Source: Medicago truncatula
Lineage: Eukaryota > Streptophyta > Magnoliopsida > Fabales > Fabaceae
Direction of reading: 5' to 3'
Assembly: GCF_003473485.1 (NCBI RefSeq)
Contig: NC_053043.1
Span: 17,451,001-17,515,000, forward strand
DNA: 64,000 nt
The notes beneath the pieces are model-generated. The model had not been told where the DNA came from. It saw only the letters and a list, made by a program, of their open reading frames with translations, and searched no databases. Of this stretch, positions 34,570 to 46,086 are shown piece after piece. The translations under genes and the position numbers were made by a program. The first letter of the stretch is position 1; each line of letters starts with the position of its first letter.

Positions 34570-35364
34570 GATGTGGTGCTCGAAACGTGGCACGATGCTG
34601 CGTATTTCTGAACACTATTTAAGCACTTCATGACCCATTTGTTGGGCAAACTTAGAGAATCTCATGGAAACCAAAGGAGGGAACTTTTAGGGTTTTAGAT
34701 ACTAAAGGTTGAGGGTCTTTGAGTGAGGTTCAAAGCTTCAAGATGTGAATCTTGGAGAACCAAAAGAGGGGGCTCTTGGGAAAGGGTTGGTGCCCTTTGT
34801 GAAAGATTCATGGGGATGGGAAACACATGAGCGAAGGAGTCAATTGTGAGAAACTTGGGTGAGTCTTGTGAAACCAAAAGAGAAGATCATTAGGAAATCA
34901 AAGGCTAAGGGTTGATTCTCTATTGGGGGTTGGATTCTAGAGTTGGCAAACATTTGCAAACACCTTGGGTGAGTGAAAATCATTGAGTGTCTTGTTCATT
35001 GGTGAGATTTGAAAAATGGGTAGAGATTAGGCTTGTTCTTTGTGAGCTTGTTGAAGCTAATTTTTGTAACCCATTTGTGAACTCATTGATAGTGGATTGG
35101 AGAGATCAATCTCTCCACAGAGTAGGTCAAGTTGGACCGAACTAGGTGAACAATCTTTGGTGTTGTTATCTTTTCTGTACTCTCTTTATCTTGTTTATCC
35201 TTTGGTTAGATTGTGGTTTTGCTATGCACTTGGTTTCTAGATTAGGTTTAGATTGTTGTTGTTGCTTGTGATTTACATTTGGTTATCGGTTGTCATTGAT
35301 ACTTGCGTCACGAATCTAAATTTCATTGGTGTGAGGTTTAGAATTTGAGACCGAATTCACAACA
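34570..35364 (+). mobile_element. LTR fragment of a copia-type element
   Basis: The 3' part (ggagagatcaatctctcc, gaccgaactaggtgaacaat) and the end gaattcacaaca match the style and the end of the solo LTR at 46496-47175. The left boundary is not defined and no target duplication was found. It is probably truncated. Confidence 0.55.
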
Positions 35365-35688
35365 TTAAATTAGCTCACCCAAATTGACACCGGTAAAAAT
35401 CGAACTTGAGACATTAATGATAAGCACACTCTAAAGTCTCAAACCAATACCACTATATCTGCCCAAGTGGTTTAATTTCAACCTAGAATTTACATCACTT
35501 AATTAATTCTCAAAATATCTACACTCTAGATATTTATCCTACGGTTAATTTAAAATGTTTTCACGTCAAAATAATAAAGCTATCTAAGTACTTTACAAGA
35601 CAAAAAATTGTACCTTAAATATTTTTATAAATAATAGGAGGGGAAGGAAGCCTTACTTTTCTTTCTAAGTGACATATACTATATAAAA

Positions 35689-36100
35689 TGGAAACTTCTA
35701 CGGTACACTCACAAAATAAGGTGTACCGGTACTCCTGCTTCTTAATTTTATAAGTGAACGATCATTTTTTATGTAGTAAATAGCTATTTGTCAATATTTA
35801 TATTTTATATAACAACATTTCATAAGAAAAAACATCATTTAATTGTTTATAAGAATCATAGTAACTTTTTTTACATATTATCGTAAAAAATAATGAATGT
35901 TCTCAATTATGAATGATAAAAATTTTAAAAAATAAAAAATTATTTCGTTGACACTTTTGATGAATAAGATTTAGTTATTATAATTATAAATGACAAAAAA
36001 ATAACATTTTTCTTCAAAAAAACAACTCATTTAACTATGAATTTAAAGAGTGAGTGTACCAGTACACTCAAATATAGCAGGTGTACCATAGAATTTGCCA
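35689..36100. mobile_element. MITE with TACGGTACACTC/GTGTACC-type ends
   Basis: The left end TGGAAACTTCTACGGTACAC and the right end (gtgtaccatagaatttgcca) are inverted repeats of about 50 bp. TATAAAA (35682-35688 and 36101-36107) flanks both sides as a 7-bp duplication. A partial copy of the right end lies at 40555-40610. Confidence 0.7.
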
Positions 36101-36109
36101 TATAAAATT

Positions 36110-36610
36110 ACTTCAAAAAAGTATATTATATAAAATATTTTTTTAAAAATAAACTAAGCGAGATTGAAGAATTATACGATTATTTATTATGTTGTTTAAA
36201 TTTTTAAAATATATTTATATTTATTAAATTAAATTAGACCTTCAAATTACTTTGTTGATATCTCATCACTTTTTTGCCATATCATAAAAATTCTGATGTG
36301 ACACTCTCGCTATTGCATTTCTCCTTCAAGCAAATTCTTAGTCTCATTGTTTTGTGCTACACCCATGGTCACACGATTCACAATTCAAATTGGTACGCGG
36401 TATGCGACATGAGAAGAATTCGATACATATAAGGGTATTGAGCTTTGGTACGTGTTAGTTCGTAATAATATTACTATCTTATTAAGCATAATAAGCTATC
36501 AATTTTAACTAGGATTTTTAAACAAAATTTAAAATTTATTAGTAATCACTAAATATTTACATCCTATTTGCAAGAGACATTCAAAAATAAATAATTAAAG
36601 AGATTTGTCT
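36110..36610. other. AT-rich intergenic DNA
   Basis: No exon, repeat end or domain is supported here. Confidence 0.4.
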
Positions 36611-36611
36611 T

Positions 36612-36826
36612 TATCTTTCCATGTATCCCGGGTCGAAAAGAAATGAGTTGTGTCCACTTCGTTGTCATGAAGTTTCCACACACCGGAATTGAAGCTTGAA
36701 GCCTCAACTTTAACGGAAGCTTCAACCTTCACGGAAACTTCAACTTTAATGGGAGCTTCAACCTTAATGGAATTGACAACACTAGGTTTTTGATCACCGG
36801 ATCATCACCCACATTCTCAACCATAT
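36612..36826 (-). pseudogene. Fragment of an unidentified coding exon with VEA/KVE repeats
   Basis: After an acceptor-like tttatag the minus strand reads MVENVGDDPVIK. A one-base shift in the A-run near 36789-36793 then leads into a frame with NSIKVEAPIKVEVSVKVEAS, continuing VKVEASSFNSGVWKLHDNEV and ending TWKDKDKSL. The repeated KVEA/S units look like real protein. I do not recognise the family. Confidence 0.35.
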
Positions 36827-37063
36827 CTATAAATAAACAACATATAATTGCTAAATTAATTAATTAACATGTATCTAATATCATATAAGAACAAAAACAA
36901 TCGGATGGAAAACACATATTAGTAGTGTTTATATAGTGGGTTGTACCTTTAAAGGGATACATAATTATGTGAACGAAGTAAGCATTGGAGAAAAAATATA
37001 TATTGATATATATTTTTTTATTTGGAAATGATAAATTAAATAGTTAATTTAATCATTATTAGA

Positions 37064-37127
37064 CAATGAATAATATATGTAAGGTCTGGGGTTCAAACCC
37101 TGGCCACCACAAAAAAAAAAAAAAAAA
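37064..37127 (+). mobile_element. 64-bp retroposed SINE-like fragment with poly(A)
   Basis: The insert (tgtaaggtctggggttcaaa ... ccaccac, then about 19 A) is flanked by the 13-bp duplication AATCATTATTAGA (37051-37063 and 37128-37140). The word ggttcaaaccc is tRNA B-box-like. The target duplication plus poly(A) show LINE-mediated retroposition of a severely 5'-truncated RNA. Confidence 0.75.
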
Positions 37128-37142
37128 AATCATTATTAGAAA

Positions 37143-37945
37143 GTGTTTTCTTGGTCCCTAAGTTTTGCTGAAATATTTTAGAACGCAATCTAGAATATTT
37201 TGGAACACAATTTGAAATATTTTGGTAGGCAATCTAATATATTTTTGTGCATGGTCTGAAATATATTTTGATAGTCAATAATATATTTATGTACTGAATA
37301 ATATATTTTTCTACTCAATATAATATATTTTGGTACTCAATTGAGATATTTTTGTACTAGATATAACATGTGAATTACTTGTTCCCAAAGTTTCTCACTT
37401 ATTAGATTAGTTGTAAATTTTCTCTATAAATAGAGATCTCACATAGTACATTCCACACACCAAAGAGTTTTATTGAGTTGTCGAGAACTCTTTCTCTCTT
37501 CTCCCTTGTGTTAACAAGCTATTCTTCTCTTCATCTCTTCTTTCTGTCCCTTTGGAATTAAGAGTGCTCTTAAGACCAAAGTCCTTTTTCAGTATATTGT
37601 TCCTTCGGAATTAAGAATGGTCTTAATAGCATAGTCCCTTCAATTATTTATAAGTCTTCAGAATAAATAATATTTTAATATCATAGTCCCTTTTTCGGTA
37701 TAATAAGGATGATCTTAAATATTCTTCTTCAAATCTTGGAGAAGTTAGATATTAGAATGGTCGTATCACCATATTTGAGTGGTTGAAATATTATATTGAT
37801 ATTTTTAGAGATGTTAAAAATTAGAATGATGATAACACCATATTTGAGTGGTCTCAACACCATAATAGAGTGGTTACAATACCATATTAGTTTCAATTAT
37901 AGAATGGTCTTAGTACCATATTGAAGGTGTAATTCTCGAACGGTT
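37143..37945 (+). mobile_element. LTR-like sequence with TATA box
   Basis: It starts TGTTTTCTTGG. The first 240 bp hold about eight irregular repeats of aatatattttggtactcaat. A TATA box ctataaatagag lies at 37420-37431, followed by a CT-rich leader. The later half repeats ttaagaatggtcttaatagc-type words. The layout is U3-R-U5-like. Target duplications were not found, so both ends are approximate. Confidence 0.5.
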
Positions 37946-38089
37946 TTCTACAGTGCAGTAGTTAACCGCACAATTGGGTGCAAGATAAGGAAATGTTGGT
38001 GGCGTAGTTTTAGCAAGGAAGATTTTCATGAAGACTTACAAATGTTGAATAGTAGCGGACAAATCATTGATATTAAAACTATCTACCTT

Positions 38090-38440
38090 GCCCTAATCTA
38101 CAAAAACAGAGAAATTAATTAGCTAATAAATACTTACTTGCTCTGCAAGTTGAGGTTTTTTGTGTCGCAAATAACGACCCAACCCATGTTTGATAGCCAC
38201 ACGTGCGTGTTTTTTAGAGTCCACATTCTTAGATTGTAATGGAGTCAAAATACCGGTTTCAAATTTGGATATGAAAAAAACTGTTTCTTTGCTATCAACA
38301 AGTTAATAACAACATCTCCCATGTATTCCGACTACTCATAAGATAAATCATTTTCAGCACCATAAGTGCTGTGTGAAAGCCTCTTTCAATAAGTGCTTAT
38401 TCTTAAACTCATATCCTATGAGTGCTTCCACTTCATTCAA
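38090..38440 (-). pseudogene. RNase III-like (RTL) pseudogene, left arm
   Basis: Minus-strand partner of the right arm with the same frames and the same inactivating TAG. It has its own extra differences, such as KHARVAIKHGLGRYLRHKKP in the later block. Its exon end (gcagagcaa|gtaagtatt) retains a good splice donor. Confidence 0.72.
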
Positions 38441-38689
38441 TATGGCGGATAAATGTTGTTGTTGATGGTGTTGTTGTCTTCTTTTTCTTGTTTAGGAGAT
38501 AGTTTTTCCTTGTCATAGTTGTTCTTGGTGTCTTCATTCTCTTGCTTAGGAGATAGCTCTTCTTTGTTGTCTATTTTGAGTGCATGTGTTTGGATGAGAA
38601 GTGTTTATTCTTGCTCTTTGTATGCTAGTATAAATTCTAAGCGGCGTGGTTGTAGAATTTATCTTCTCTCTCAAACAACATCACAAATT

Positions 38690-39230
38690 GCGACCATGGA
38701 AGCTCAAGAATACAAAGAGCAAGAAGAAGCACTTCTCACCCAAACACATGCACTCTCAAAATAGACAACCAAGAAGAACCAGCAAGAGAAAGAAGAAACC
38801 AACAACAACTATGACAAGGAAAAACTATCTCCTAAACAAGAAAAAGAAGACAACAACACCATCAACAACAAATTTCTCCGCCCTATTGAATGAAGTGGAA
38901 GCACTCATAGGATATGAGTTTAAGAATAAACACTTATTGGAAGAGGCTTTCACACAGCACTTATGGTGCTGAAAATGACTTATCTTATGAGTAGTCGGAA
39001 TACGTGGGAGGTGTTGTTCTTAACTTGTTGATAGCAAAGAAACAGTTTTTTTTTTTTTTTTTCATATCTGAATTTGAAACCCGGTATTTTGACTCCATTA
39101 CGATCCAAGAATGCGGACTCTGAAAAACTGGCATGTGTAGCTATCAAACATGGGTTGGATCGTTATTTGCAACACAAAAAGCCTCAACTTGGAGAGCATG
39201 TATATTTATTGGCTAATTAATTTTTTTCAT
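38690..39230 (+). pseudogene. RNase III-like (RTL) pseudogene, right arm
   Basis: It reads LLNEVEALIGYEFKNKHLLE and EAFTQH, breaks, then resumes VLNLLIAKKQF, LNLKPGILTPLRSKNADSE, KLACVAIKHGLDRYLQHKKP and QLGEH. That is the start of the catalytic domain of plant RNase III-like (RTL/DCL-type) proteins. The signature segment around ER.E..GD is broken by a stop and shifts (E*SEYVGGVV). RNase III enzymes cut double-stranded RNA; this copy cannot. Confidence 0.75.
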
Positions 39231-39792
39231 TCTTTGTCGATTAGGGAAAGGTAGCACCTTCCGGCATTCAACTGGTATGGACAAATCATTTGCGGGTGAA
39301 TTCACCTGCTGGACATAATATAGAAAGGTCTAATGAGAACAGCTTTTTGGTAAGTCACCTTATCCATTAATTTTTCCTTTCTTTCCCTCTTCTAATGAAA
39401 TAGGGGGGTGATGGAACATATCAACAATATTAAAAACTTTGTATTACATGTATCCATTTTAGGGAATGCTTGCATGAAAAAAGGATTAGTTATATGCATT
39501 TACAACTACTCAAATCTGTATTCTTAGCACTACGCATTAGATCAAACAAATAGACCCTCAATCAGAACAAAAGACATCCAAGAACAGCATTGTTGAACTC
39601 TCCATCACTTGATCTTGGTCATCAGTCCATGTAACCTTGGGCAGATTGTGTGAACAATTGAATAACAAGCCACCATGTATTACTTGCACAGGCTTGCTTT
39701 CCACGTTTCTACTTCATATTGCATGTACATATCAAAGTCAATCAAAATGGCTTTAAGTTCTTCTTCAAGTTCTCCATGAAGAAAAGCAGTCT

Positions 39793-40209
39793 TTACACAG
39801 ATTTCATCTCTGATTTATTTTTCGCCGTGTCCAACAGAAAACTTCCTCCATTCCATACTGATACAGAAAGCTTAATTATTTTGAAGAGTGCATGCAATTC
39901 AAATGACAAGAATATGGGGACAGTCAGTGCCATTGTTACAATGGTAAATATTCCTTGAAGAACGATGTACATCAGCAAGCGATTTTGATCCCCAAGCAAC
40001 CCACTTAAGTGCCACCATACATTGTTTGCTTTCTTAGCTTTTCTTGAGAGTTCCCTGTAAAACATTGAAGTCGAAAATGTGAAAGAAAAGTGAAGTGCAT
40101 AAACTAGTGGTCAAAGATACAGACATTAAAGTTACCTTAGTCAGTTTGTTTATTTATATACAAGTCATTTTTACGGTGAGTATAAAGACAAATAATATAG
40201 TACCTATCT

Positions 40210-40271
<62 letters not shown>

Positions 40272-40475
40272 GTTATGAACTGAAAAAGGGAATGAAGTAT
40301 GCGCGTGGTCATTGATTACCTGTAGAAGTCATGATTTCAGGATCTCTTAAAAGCCGTTGTCGGCACAAAACATTAACAATGAGGAGGTATAGAAGCTGCC
40401 ACAGAATGTAAGCTGCTAAGGGTACCAGAAACATCCATGTCCAAATATAGGATTTATCTGCTAAGAGTTGTTTAT
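39793..40475 (-). pseudogene. Glycerophosphocholine acyltransferase-like (GPC1/DUF2838) 3' fragment A
   Basis: Two exons on the minus strand. The first, 40320 to about 40475, reads [20 protein letters not shown] then [20 protein letters not shown]. The second, 39793-40054, reads [40 protein letters not shown] and [20 protein letters not shown]. This hydrophobic C-terminal region resembles plant GPC1 acyltransferases, recognised from memory of the family. The splice junction lacks one T (ttctacag instead of ttcttacag in the expected frame), and no upstream exons exist. A truncated MITE end at 40555-40610 and a (CT)n tract at 40211-40269 lie beside and inside it. Confidence 0.55.
40211..40269. 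repeat. (CT)n microsatellite
   Basis: About 29 uninterrupted CT units, in the intron between the two exons of the GPC1-like fragment. Likely length-variable between accessions. Confidence 0.95.
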
Positions 40476-40636
40476 AAGGGTACTCTTGCAACGTTTTTTC
40501 TCGTGCGATGGTGTTTTCTAAAATATAAGTATTGACAAACAACTAACTATTTATATAGCAAGAGTACCGGTGCAGTTCAATTTATGAGGTGTACCGTAGA
40601 AGTCCCATATATTTTTGTTATGTGAATGTGCATATA

Positions 40637-40873
40637 TTAATGGTCGAACCACCCACTTATTGCCCATAATAACAGTGCAAAGAAAAACAACACAAGTAGA
40701 CTGATCAACAACGTGGAATGCAATTGCAACAACCAAAGTTCAGCTTCTCGTTTCTTAAGATGATTTTTCATCTTGATCAGATCAACCTCAAGGCTTCTTT
40801 CCCAAATGTCTTCACCAACAGATACATTTTGTTCAAAAGCTCCTTCAGGACCATCTAAGCTCCATACCGCCAT
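40637..40873 (-). CDS. Small tail-anchored membrane protein, paralogue 2 (78 aa)
   Basis: It begins MAVWSLDGPEGAFEQNVSVG, then EDIWERSLEVDLIKMKNHLK, then one long hydrophobic helix and the tail SGWFDH. A stop (TAA) lies just upstream in frame, which fixes the ATG at 40873. The acceptor (tctag|ggtttgatca) and a leader exon with donor gag|gtaccttcc near 41078 match paralogue 1. The tail differs from the other two copies (WAISGWFDH instead of LLFYKFK/LFYIFW). Function unknown. Confidence 0.7.
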   Translation of the reverse strand: MAVWSLDGPEGAFEQNVSVGEDIWERSLEVDLIKMKNHLKKREAELWLLQLHSTLLISLLVLFFFALLLWAISGWFDH

Positions 40874-41159
40874 TTTTTAATTGATCAAACCCTAGATAAA
40901 AAAAAATAACTAACTTTTTTCAACAAAACAGAATTTATTTAGGAGAAGAGGACACCAAACCTAGGGTTTATCCTTTTTTTTAATAATTTTCAAATTTTGT
41001 TCCAAAAAAGCTGCTGATATTTTTTCCTCACTAGTAAAACAAAAATGGGAACGATATGATTGAGATTAATGGAAGGTACCTCAGTTGATTGTAGAGGACA
41101 GTGAAGATTGGAGAACCTAGGGTTTTTTTTTTTTTTTTAATATCGACTTCAATTGTTGT

Positions 41160-42118
41160 GTAGAGAAAAATAGGAAATAATCTATGCTGTTATATAAAGA
41201 GAATTAGAGGTGTTTGTTACGGTTTTTTAACTAAAAAAATCACATTTTCTTCTAAATATTGACTTTTAAAAATATTGCATTAGTAGTTTGTTACTACTTT
41301 AAAAAAAATCTAAAGAATAGTTTTTTTTTTTAGGAAAAAGAACATAAGTGTCAAAGATTGAGACGATTTTTAACAAAAAATTCATTTTATATTGTAAGAA
41401 AAAGAAACTCATTACCACAAATGTGAGAGTTATCACACACATCGATAAAAATTAGATGAATAAGGGTTACACACTATAGGGCATATAGCTTGGCTAATAA
41501 GCAATAGTTTACTATAAATACTTTGTTTATAGATTGGAATTAACATATCCAATCAATCAAACAAACCTATTTTTGCAATATATCACAATGATGAATAATG
41601 CTTATATCCAAACTAACCTTCAAGCACGTCAGGTACATTACCACAAGTTCCATTTTTTTTTTTTCAAAACACTCGTCCATAATCATCAGAGCGCACTCTA
41701 AGTTTTTCATTCGAGCTAAGAAGAAAACTTTGGGTTATGCAAACAAGTGCGTACACTTGTTAAGAAAATAAAAAATAGTAGGTCCCATTGGGTTCAACAA
41801 TATTTTTAACTTTTAAAAAGTTAATTCCGCCACTTTCTATCATTTCTCAAGACAATATTTCTATTTTATCCTCTTAACCAATATTCTAAGGGTAGTCTTT
41901 AGTATTTCATGAAAACTTTTTATCAAAGGAACCAGACCCACCATATTACTCTTTAAGGATTTATGCTCATAAGACTCACTAAAAAAGGAAATGACCACTC
42001 CACCCAATCCTCTTTCTTCCTCCTTCGAGCTCTACATTAAATTTCCATTTTTTTGTTTAATTCATCTTTGATTATGTATGTCATTTAGCTCTTTATTAAG
42101 TGTAAATGCTTGATTTTA
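41160..42118. other. AT-rich intergenic DNA
   Basis: No exon or element end is supported. Long A/T runs are present. Confidence 0.4.
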
Positions 42119-42121
42119 TTT

Positions 42122-42512
42122 ATGGCTTAAATGTAAAAATAGTCCCTGCAAATATTTGAAATTTTGGTTTTAGTTCCTGTAAAAAAAAAAAATTTATTTT
42201 AGTTCCTGCAAATATAAAAAATTAGGTTTTGGTCCTTGATATTTTGTTTTAGTCCTTGTAAAATTAATTCATATTGGATTTGGTCCTTGTAATATGTAGA
42301 ATATTTGATTTTAGTCCCTCAAAATAAGGACTAAAATGAATATTATAGGGACCAATTTCAATATGAAATGATTTTACAAGGATTAAAACAAAATACCAAG
42401 GACCAAAACTAAATATTTTATATTTGCAGAGATTAAAACCAAAAAAATATTTTTATAGGGACTAAAACGAAAACACTAGATATTTGCAGGAACCATTTTC
42501 ATATTTAAGCTA
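42122..42512. mobile_element. MITE with GGCTTAAAT ends and AGTCCCTG repeats
   Basis: The left end ggcttaaatgtaaaaatagt and the right end (cattttcatatttaagc) are inverted repeats. The subterminal words ttttggttttagttcctg and aggactaaaac are also inverted. No clean target duplication. Similar in style to 4337-4825 and 47500-47877 but not the same family. Confidence 0.65.
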
Positions 42513-42514
42513 TT

Positions 42515-43645
42515 TATTTGATGTGGTATACACTGGCTATACTGTTATTATTACCGCAAAAATCGTGATATTTTTTATTCTTTTTAAGAGTAGTCCATGT
42601 TCATGTAAACTAGTATATATTGTCCACATTTTACCTTAACACATGTCCATGTTCATGGTTAACTAGTATACTTTCCATTTTTCTAACACTTGTGCTGTTA
42701 CTCTATGGTGAATGCTAACGATGAATGGGAAATTCAGTGGCTAAAATCTGATTTGGAAGAGAGATGAGAACTTGACCAAAAAATAGAGATTCGATGTGGG
42801 AGGTAAAAGTTGTGGAAGAGAAGGAGGATTGGTTGGAGTTGTCATGTTCTCATTTATTTGTTTTTTTAAATTTTATTTTTCATGTTGGCAAACATATGAA
42901 GATTACACGTCATTAAATTAGTTCAGTTGTCAAATCTTTGAATATTTAAATACTTATTTTATGATATTAATGAACTAATAAGATAATATAAAATACTTCT
43001 CTAAAAAAAATAATATAAAATACTACTTTAATTTATAATACTTCAAATAATATATAGCACTAAGATTTATTAAGCTAGAGAAAAGAAGTATGATGATATG
43101 TTATGATTTCTTAAAATGGTGTGTTTTTACATGAATCAAAGTGTGATATTTAGACTACTAAATTTACCACTATTACATGTGTGAAATTATTTGTTTCACT
43201 ATTCTAATTTGGCATTTACATAGGTAATAGATAATTAACACTTACTATTGTAAGTTGACATTTTAGATAGATATTTCAACCTAAATAGTAAGACCTATAA
43301 TTATTATGTTTTTATAATTTCTTATAACACAAGTTAATTTTTTTTTGTCAAAATGTGCATAAAGGATTAATAGGTGCAAAATGAGGTATACTCAAGGGGT
43401 CAAAACCGCTAATTTTAAATTTGGGGAACCAAAATTACACATATGTAAAATTTAGGTGAGCAAATTGGATCCATCTTATAAGAGATATTTGTACTTCCCA
43501 TTTATTTGTATCGAATCCTCTTTGCCTTAAAAAAAAAATAATAATAATTGTGTTGAATCCCTTGATTTCACACATCACAAATAAGTTTTGACAGCATATT
43601 CTTTTTCTTTGATCAACATATTAGCATACATATAGTCTATGTTTG
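42515..43645. other. AT-rich intergenic DNA
   Basis: No supported gene or repeat. It ends at the MULE-type element beginning at 43659. Confidence 0.4.
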
Positions 43646-43658
43646 GTAAAAAATAACC

Positions 43659-45210
43659 GGCTTATTTGATCCATTAGTCCCTTAAATAATTTCAAGTTTT
43701 CATTTTGGTCACACAATTAATAAAACGTACGTTTAAGTCCCTCACTTTTTCCTCCGTTTGCCAAATAAATTCTGACTTTTAAGTTTAACCCCAAATGATG
43801 TCTATGGTGGACGAATCTTAAAAGTGATCTAACATAGATCCTATTAATTATTATAATTTAAACCGTTTGATTTTTTATTTTTTTTTAAAAAAAGAGAACC
43901 ATTGGATTAGACTGACCTATTTTATCTATGATATACCACCAACACCTAATTTTTTCCTTTCTTCATCTTCTACATTTTTATCTTCATCAATGATATTTAT
44001 ACAATTCCATCAAATAACCCCAGAAAAATCAACAAATAAAAATTTAAACAAATTGAAAGACACATAATTATTTTATAATTTAATCAAATAAATTTGGAAG
44101 AGAGTGGATTATTTTCTCAGAAGCTACTAAAAAAATTAGATCTGAATTTTTTCATTCAAATAACACAATGCAAAACTTCAAACAAGAAATCAGTAACAAA
44201 AATCGCGGTTTAAGAATGAGAATTTTCTCTGTAAACAAACTAAAAGGTTTAAGAATGAGAATGAGAATTTTAAACAACCTAACAACAAAAAACGCAGGTT
44301 CAACGGGAATTTTCTCAGCGAAAACGCAGATGGAGCGCAAAGGATGACGACAAAATCGAAATCAACGACAATGGAGTCAGATAGAGAAGAAAATTGTGTG
44401 CACGTCGGATTTCGTCAATGGAATCGTGATGGTTGGAGTTCCAAATCCTTTGATTTTGCTGAAATGTTCTGTTTTTGATTGATTTTGTTTTGATGTTGAT
44501 GTGTTGGTTACCATAAGACTAGATCTCGACCAGATCTGCGTTACTAAAACTGGAACTGTCCTCCGGCGGTCGCATCCAAATTGCCGGCAAACGAGAACGA
44601 AGGAGGAGGGACACTGTGTTGTTGTCGTGCTGTTGTTGTTGTATTTAAAATACCAATTGAAAAAAAGAAGCTGATCAATTTTGTGAAGGTGGAAAGAAGC
44701 AAAACAAAGAAGCTGATGAATTTTGTGAAGCTGATTAAAAAAAATCGATTGAATTGTGGAATGAAATAAAAAAAAATTATAGAATCATTTAATTTGGACT
44801 CTTAATTATAGAATTTGATGAATTTGGAGAGAAAAAAAAACTTGGATTCAATCATTTTCTGGGTTTGTTTGTAAAAAAATTATGGGTTTAGATGAACATA
44901 TGAACAAGATGAAGACAAGGGCAGTATGGTAATCAAATTGTTTTTTATGAAGATCATCATGAACAAGAAGAAGAAGGTGAAGATCTAACGGTCCTTTTAT
45001 AATAAATAGATCGAATGGTTAAAATTAATAAGGTCTACGATAGACCACTTTTAAGATTGGTCCACCATAGACATTTAAAGTTAAAGTTAACGGTCGGGAT
45101 TTATTTGGGAAACGGAGGAAAATTTGAGGGACCAAAACGTACGTTTTATTAATTGTGGGATCAAAATGAAAACTTGAAATTAATTAGAGGACCATTGGAT
45201 CAAATAAGCC
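43659..45210. mobile_element. Non-autonomous MULE-type element with very long inverted repeats (1,552 bp)
   Basis: GGCTTATTTGATCCATTAGT begins the left repeat; the right end is its inverse, and pairing runs for about 230 bp at each side (acgtacgtttta, ctatggtggac). The 9-bp duplication AAAATAACC lies at 43650-43658 and 45211-45219. The core (44150-44960) is less AT-rich and holds words such as tggagtcagatagagaag and ccggcggtcgcatcc, possibly a captured gene fragment. No long frame is credible. Confidence 0.85.
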
Positions 45211-45785
45211 AAAATAACCGGTACACCTTACTGATAAAGGATGAGCTAGCGCATAACTAATAAGTTTCTTGGATAAACTAGTTGATTAAATGTGGAGATC
45301 ATTTATTTCCAAAAAAAAATTTGGAGATCAATTATGTGGAGATCAATTTATTTCCAAATTGGATAAGTTTCTTGTATATAGAGACACACAATAATTTAAA
45401 TTAATAAGAGAGTGAATATTAGAGAGAGTATTTAAAAAAGAATGTTATTAGCACTACTCAAACCGGCAAAGCAAAAAACAAGATTATGATTAATTTAGTT
45501 TGCATTTGGTATAATGAGAATGAAAGTTTTGACCTGTTGAAGAAAAACAATCGTTGTATGGGTATCTTAATACATGTCTTTGACAAACTAGTTGAATACT
45601 AATATCATTACGACAACAGCATTAATGGTAAAATAGTAGCAAATAAAGCATACTGATTAATTATAGATGTTATCCCTTTCTGAGAGTCCATAATCATATA
45701 TGCTACTATTTCAGTAGAATTTCTGATGAGGGTTAAAACATCAAATTCACTTTTCTTTCACATTGTTGATTTCAACCTTTTACAG

Positions 45786-46086
45786 GGAACTCTCAAAAAA
45801 AGCTAAGAAAGCAAACAATGTATGGTGGCGCTTAAGTGGGTTGCTTGGGGATCAAAATCGCTTGCTGATGTACATCGTTCTTCAAAGCATATTTACCATT
45901 GCAACCATGGCACTGACTGTCCCCATATTCTTCTCATATAAATTGCATGCTTTCTTCCAAATAATTAAGCTTGCTGTATCAGTATGGAACGAAGGAAGTT
46001 TTCTGTTGGAAGTTAAGGAGAAAAATAGATCAGAGCTAAAACCTTTCCAAGGTCAAATGGACCAACCAATGACCAAGGTCAAGTGA
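45786..46086 (+). pseudogene. GPC1/DUF2838-like last exon, fragment B
   Basis: After an acceptor (cttttacag|ggaactctc) the frame reads [59 protein letters not shown] and continues to a stop after MTKVK. It is an intact last exon without preceding exons. Together with its 3' flank (to about 46300) it is an inverted copy of the region 39430-40060. Confidence 0.55.

Larger units (their letters stand above)
38084..39253. repeat. Long head-to-head inverted repeat of an RNase III-like pseudogene
   Basis: The left arm (38084-38640, minus-sense coding) and the right arm (38675-39253, plus-sense) are inverted copies at about 90% or better over some 550 bp. Fewer than 70 bp separate them. A transcript across the centre would fold into one long hairpin. 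Both arms carry the same damage (cacagcacttatgg, and an in-frame TAG in tatgagtagtcgg), so the gene was already dead before it was inverted and duplicated. The outer limits are set by loss of pairing at ggtag. Confidence 0.85.

Noticed and set aside
37081..37110. tRNA gene suggested by ggttcaaaccctgg
   Set aside because: Only a B-box-like piece is present, with no acceptor or anticodon arms, and it ends in poly(A) within a target duplication.
40095..40283. 62-codon frame on the plus strand ending in Leu-Ser repeats
   Set aside because: It is read through the (CT)n microsatellite.
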